Shown: piece after piece, positions 59,608 to 64,000 of the stretch
How the letters are laid out: each line of letters starts with the position of its first letter
How positions within the stretch are numbered: the first letter of the stretch is position 1
Source of the DNA: Hyposmocoma kahamanoa
Taxonomy: Eukaryota; Arthropoda; Insecta; Lepidoptera; Cosmopterigidae
DNA length: 64,000 nucleotides
Assembly: GCF_003589595.1 (NCBI RefSeq)
Contig: NW_020654422.1
Span: 2,494,123-2,558,122 of the forward strand
Direction of reading: 5' to 3'
The notes under the pieces: model-generated
What the model saw: the letters and a program-made list of their open reading frames with translations, nothing else
Databases searched by the model: none
What the model was told of the DNA's origin: nothing
Position numbers and translations under genes: made by a program

Positions 59608-59809
59608 GTAAGTGTCACATGTATTTTATTTTTGATAAAAAAGAAAAGACTAAACAAATCGTTTTTCATTTGATGCATAATTGCTCTGAGTAATCTACAT
59701 TAAGGACTTTTATTGCTTGGCAATACTTGGCATTGGTCTCTGCTCATTAAACTGGAGGTGTGAGATTAATGCGTCCAGATTCTCATTTGGTTCCAGGTGG
59801 TATTAGGCA

Positions 59810-59940
59810 AAGTAAGTGGCAGTGCCACTTAGATCTTTGCGATTTAAAGGTCTAGTGGCAATGCAACTGTTATGGACAAGCGTGCAGCTTACAATCAGGC
59901 GTACGACTTGTTCGTCCCGTCACTTGATATTATAAAAAAA
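59810..59940 (+). repeat. Repeat A fragment (3' end with A tail)
   Basis: AGTGCCACTTAGATCTTTGC to TTCGTCCCGTCACTTGATAT, then TTATAAAAAAA. Confidence 0.75.
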
Positions 59941-60454
59941 AGTGACACCACTATCATCCTATTCTTCTTTTTTACATTGCATCCAACTAGTAGGTAATGG
60001 TACCTACTGGTTATAAGCACTTCTGCATGATACCTAATCTGTTTCTTTTATTTATTAGTTTTTTTTTTGCCGATGTGCTAATTACATATACCAATTTGTT
60101 CTTTGGGAGATATCTACTACTTAATTATAGATATATTATGCAGTATGTATCATTCAAAATAGCAAATTAAAATATTGCGTTGTTTATAATTATCGCCTAT
60201 TTTATTTAATGATATGTTAAGACAAATAAAAATAAAAGTTGTTATGTTGTTGTATGTTAAGTTGTTTACTGACCGTTCTTATATTCTTTCAAAATTCGAA
60301 TTCGATATTTTTAAAGGTCAGAAAGAAACATACGGATAGCATTCGGCTGTAGAGCTGTACCATGATAATATAAAGACTATAACGTAAAGAAAGAAAGAGA
60401 TCGTAGGGATAGAGATCGGTTAATGTAAACTTTTCACTATAAATAATTCATAAT

Positions 60455-61649
60455 TATTGACCTTCCAACAAATGGACGTCGGGTCTAATACAAAAACCAC
60501 GAAAAATGTCCGAAGTTAACCTATGCAAACGTAGTGACATGTAACGAAATATAAAAAACTAAAACATTTAATTTAAATTGTAACGTCATTGTAGTACTGC
60601 CTAATTTAGCTTGCAACAATTTAAAGGGCCCAAAACACCATATTCAGCTTATATTGGAAGCTTAACAAAATGCACCATATTTAGCTTCGACTGAAAATTA
60701 CTAGAACACAACAGTAATGGAGCAGCCTTTATTGTATACATCAATTAATTTTTATGTATATTATTATGTCAAATTTTGTACAAATTCACTTCAAGAAATA
60801 ATAAAGAGCTGGGCAGATACATACATACAAATATTACAAATGTGAAAATAAGCGTGTACTATAAGAAATGTACCGATATTCCAACTAAACGTAAACTCAA
60901 ATATCCGTAATTCCGAAAACCGATTTATAATAAAACAGTTACGTTTTCAAGTAATTTTGATGCTTCTCACAAAGCCAAAATTATCTTTTATGTATAAACA
61001 CATTTGACATTATGAAAATTAGAGCTAACGTTATTTCCGGCAAATGTATTTTATGACTTCTGATAGGTAATCCCTAGTCGCAAAACGAGTACAACAATAT
61101 TTTGTTAGTTATTGCTAACATTAGATAAGTCATTCTAAAATATAAGATTAAAATCAAGACGACTCTATAGTTTCTTTGTTCCAAATATTTCAATTGCTTA
61201 TGGTTCGAATAATTCAAAATGACCAAGAAGTTTATATAAGCTTCTTGAAATTGACGTAATGGGTCTCTTTCCATCTTTTGCGCATGCAATGTGTAGAAAA
61301 AGGACAGTTAGCTATTTGATTATTTTGTTTGCTTTTGTAATTTATATTTACGTTTATTTATATATAAATTAAATACTATACAACTATGCAAAATAACACT
61401 TTTAAATGATAACTATGATAACACAATATATTTGTTTAGTGAAAATATGATACAGAATCCAGTTTTTACACTTTACTGCAGTAATTTTTACAAGTTATTA
61501 TTATATGATACTGCATGATTGACAACCGCGCTGTCAGTTGAACAAACGAAGACTGTTGCGCGATTGACGCTTTGTATGCGATTTTAACGCCCTATAGGTG
61601 CGGACACTTTTTAGCGCGAACCCGATGTCCATTTGTTAGTAAACCAATG
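60455..61649. mobile_element. Enlarged copy of the CATTGACTTACAA MITE family
   Basis: Both outer parts match the short copies: left end AACAAATGGACGTCGGGTCT to CTAATTTAGCTTGC, right end GCTGTCAGTTGAACAAACGA to AGTAAACCAATG. About 900 bp of unrelated sequence fills the middle. The flanks TTCATAAT / TACATATT agree at 6 of 8 positions, like a decayed 8-bp duplication. Confidence 0.65.
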
Positions 61650-61674
61650 TACATATTTGTGTGTAATTGTAACA

Positions 61675-61735
61675 AACTAGTGGAGTAATTTCACATAAAA
61701 AACAATTGAATATCAATTCAACAAAAATTTAACGT
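61675..61735 (-). repeat. SINE-D end fragment
   Basis: AACTAGTGGAGTAATTTCAC and TTGAATATCAATTCAAC. Like the 54.6-kb case, a CATTGACTTACAA element lies right next to it. Confidence 0.6.
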
Positions 61736-63259
61736 TTCACGTTAAACGGTTTCGACACAGTTTTAGCTGATTTTTTATTCGATTTCGACAAAACCTTTGT
61801 ATTTCGATATGAAGTTTGTAAGATGACATTACGATTCCGTTTAATCCTATTTAAGTTTGAAAAATAAATATACGTGATTTAGAGCCGAAAAACATAATTT
61901 CATTTCAGTTTGTACTGCGCTCCTTATCAGAACTAACGTAATCGACATTTTAAGCGAAATTGTCTTATTAACATTTCGCACTGCTATTACAATAGTATTG
62001 TAACTCAAAATATGTGAACGTAAAATTGGGATCTCTACACGTCAATACAACCGTCGTTAGAATGTTATGAGAAACAATTAAAATATATTTACTTAACTCT
62101 AAATGAGATAAACTTATTGTGAGGTAGTTCTGGACAAAACAGCCCTTACCCAAAAATATAAATTATTTACCCTTTTATTTATAAACACGTATTTGGCAAG
62201 TAGGAAATTTCTCGGACGTCCGTAATAAACTATAATCTATATATAAATTTAAATAATCTTTCACAGTGAGTGATTTGTTATTCGTCGATTCAGAAAAAAA
62301 TACGCTTTTTGAGTTAATACACTATCCTATTAACAGTGCAATATCTGGAATCAGCAAAATCAGATCTACAAACCCCTGTAAGCGTTTTTTTATATCTTAT
62401 TTAGTAGTTTTGTTGTTCAGCAAAAAGAAAAGCTTCAAGTGCCAATTTCGAAAGTTACCAAAATGCATTTGCGTTAGTTCTGAGAAGAAGGGTAGTATAA
62501 CTAACGCAAAAACCTTTGACCTAGGTATAGGATTTTCCGTTTTTTGATGGTAATTTAGAAATGAGTGTTGGATTTTTGCTCTGAACATTATTTATTCATA
62601 TCTTTTTGTGTATTACTAAAACGCTGGGGAAATTTGTACAAACTTTCATACCACGTTTTACGCTCTTTAAGAGATATTTTTTTAATAACGTAAAAACATG
62701 TTCCATTTTTTGCTGTGAAGAGTGTTCAAACCAAGTTCCAGGAATGAGATTTTTCCTTAAACATATATTTTCTTTTATTAAAAATTTACTTGCAAGAAAC
62801 ACATTTTCATGCATTACTTAATTTACCTAATATGAATAATTCAAATCACGTCTCTCTCTCTTACTTCAGTGGCATAGTATTTCCAGAGAATAGTTTTGTG
62901 GTTTGATTGTGTTCTTCACCCCCTTGTGGGGGAATCGACACGGAATCGCATTACGGTCAGGAAAAGCTGTATGTCAATGTAATAAGCGTCAAAAACGGGA
63001 GCGTCAGCGAAAGCGAAACGACGATGTTTTTTTTACAAGAATACAAGATATTTATTCGCTGACTATTGTAATTAACATTACAGGTCTTATAGTATATTAT
63101 ATTAGACCGTACATTTCACCATAATCTTAGCATGCGAAAATGTTACACCACTCTTTTTTCATTTTTAATGTAGCTTGCATTAAAGTTAAATTAATACAAT
63201 ATCATAAACAAACAACAACAAATGGAATTTAACCGGAAAATAGGAAGTCAAAAATATAA
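61736..63259. other. Unclassified intron 7 sequence
   Basis: Short frames at 62266-62547 and 62606-62821 (+) and 62814-62397 (-) show no Acyltransf_3 similarity and no domain. Not called genes. Confidence 0.3.
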
Positions 63260-63267
63260 CATACAAT

Positions 63268-63554
63268 CATTGACTTACAAATAAATGGACGACGGGTCTA
63301 ATACAAAAAGCACGAAAAAAATGTCTCAAGTCAACCTATTTAAATGTAGTGACATGTAAAGGAATATGAAAAAGCTAAAACGTTGAATTTAAATTGTAAT
63401 GTCATCGCAGTACTGTCTAATTTTGCTTGCTTCGCTGTCAGAAGAAACAAACGAAGACTAAAGCGTGAATGACGCTCTGTATACGATTTTAACGCCCTAT
63501 AAGTTCGGACACTTTTTAGCGCGGACCCGACGTCCATATAATTGTAAGTCAATG
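63268..63554. mobile_element. hAT-like MITE (CATTGACTTACAA family), exact 8-bp TSD
   Basis: Starts CATTGACTTACAAATAAATG and ends with the inverted terminus (TATAATTGTAAGTCAATG). About 31-bp TIRs. CATACAAT occurs exactly at both flanks (63260-63267, 63555-63562). 287 bp, no coding capacity; the - strand frame over it is a shadow. Confidence 0.88.
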
Positions 63555-63589
63555 CATACAATAGTTAAATTTTTTTCTAAGATATCTAG

Positions 63590-64000
63590 TTTTGACTATA
63601 TTAAAGTTGCTTAGATTTTGTTTGACATAGACAGAGGCCTCGTAAATATACATCGTTGGTAGGGTTAATTAATATCTTTAGTTTCCTAATGTAAGGTACA
63701 CAACTCTCTTGTTGACCCACACCAAACATGGCCCTGATACATTTCTTCTGGGTTTTAAATAGTGGCATAATGTGTTGCAGCAGCATTTCCCCAGAGTTCC
63801 TACTCTAAATGGATTACTATCCACATCGCAAACTAGAGGCTACATAAGCGTGATAAGCGCAAAGAACAGTTTTTTGTGATGTTATTCTTGTCAGTTTTTT
63901 TAAAAAACATATACGTATTTACTAAGTTTAGTATTTAAGTTATTGATATGCGTCTTCGAGTTCAAATGACTACCAAGAGTAATGCCCAAAAATTTTGTTT
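63590..64000 (-). pseudogene. LINE polymerase fragment (Jockey/CR1-like), runs off the window
   Basis: On the - strand: KFLGITLGSHLNSKTHI near the window edge, then after stops and shifts FKTQKKCIRAMFGV and CVPYIRKLKIL. Same order as the C-terminal half of the 38.5-kb copy. Frame broken. Confidence 0.7.

Noticed and set aside
62266..62547. 93-codon + strand frame as a possible further acyltransferase exon
   Set aside because: No similarity to the Acyltransf_3 C-terminus and no acceptor giving phase 2.

Overview
The window is 64 kb of AT-rich animal nuclear DNA, almost certainly from a moth or butterfly (Lepidoptera). Genes are split by GT-AG introns, about half or more of the sequence is interspersed repeat, and several repeat types are of the kind familiar from lepidopteran genomes: tRNA-derived SINEs, LINE fragments, hAT-like elements and short TIR elements. 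The species cannot be fixed from the sequence. There are no bacterial-type genes, CRISPR arrays or functional tRNA/rRNA genes.

Two protein-coding genes are supported. (1) A 'nose resistant to fluoxetine' (nrf-6)-like membrane acyltransferase lies on the + strand. Seven exons (93-600, 45575-45744, 51571-51770, 56104-56386, 57393-57556, 58541-58709, 59414-59607) join in phase into about 562 residues: signal peptide, NRF domain, then the first part of the Acyltransf_3 multi-pass domain. The C-terminal exon(s) lie beyond the window. (2) A chymotrypsin-fold (S1) serine protease lies on the - strand. Four exons (6522-6170, 4747-4573, 3458-3252, 1594-1325) give a complete 334-residue zymogen with an intact His-Asp-Ser triad and a hydrophobic C-terminal tail. 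The protease lies wholly inside the 45-kb first intron of the acyltransferase gene, on the opposite strand.

The rest is intron filled with mobile-element remains. These include about 19 copies of one 300-bp A-tailed repeat (called repeat A here), four tRNA-derived SINE groups (SINE-B, -C, -D, -G), a widespread unclassified family (repeat E), LINE reverse-transcriptase fragments (RTE-like and Jockey/CR1-like), a Penelope-like element fragment with a GIY-YIG motif, an internally deleted Ty3/gypsy-type LTR element (50.0-51.2 kb), a possible solo 5' LTR (11.3-11.7 kb), a hAT remnant with an exact 8-bp target duplication (24.97-25.45 kb), a short hAT-like MITE family with exact 8-bp duplications (54.66 and 63.27 kb), and several TIR MITEs. 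There is a 10-base assembly gap at 49933-49942.

I found no clear new multi-gene system. The points most worth following up are the nested antisense gene pair with its giant intron, the C-terminally anchored-looking protease, the new-looking MITE families with recoverable target duplications, a perfect 64-bp palindrome, and a 100-bp inverted pair that keeps the same reading frame in both arms.
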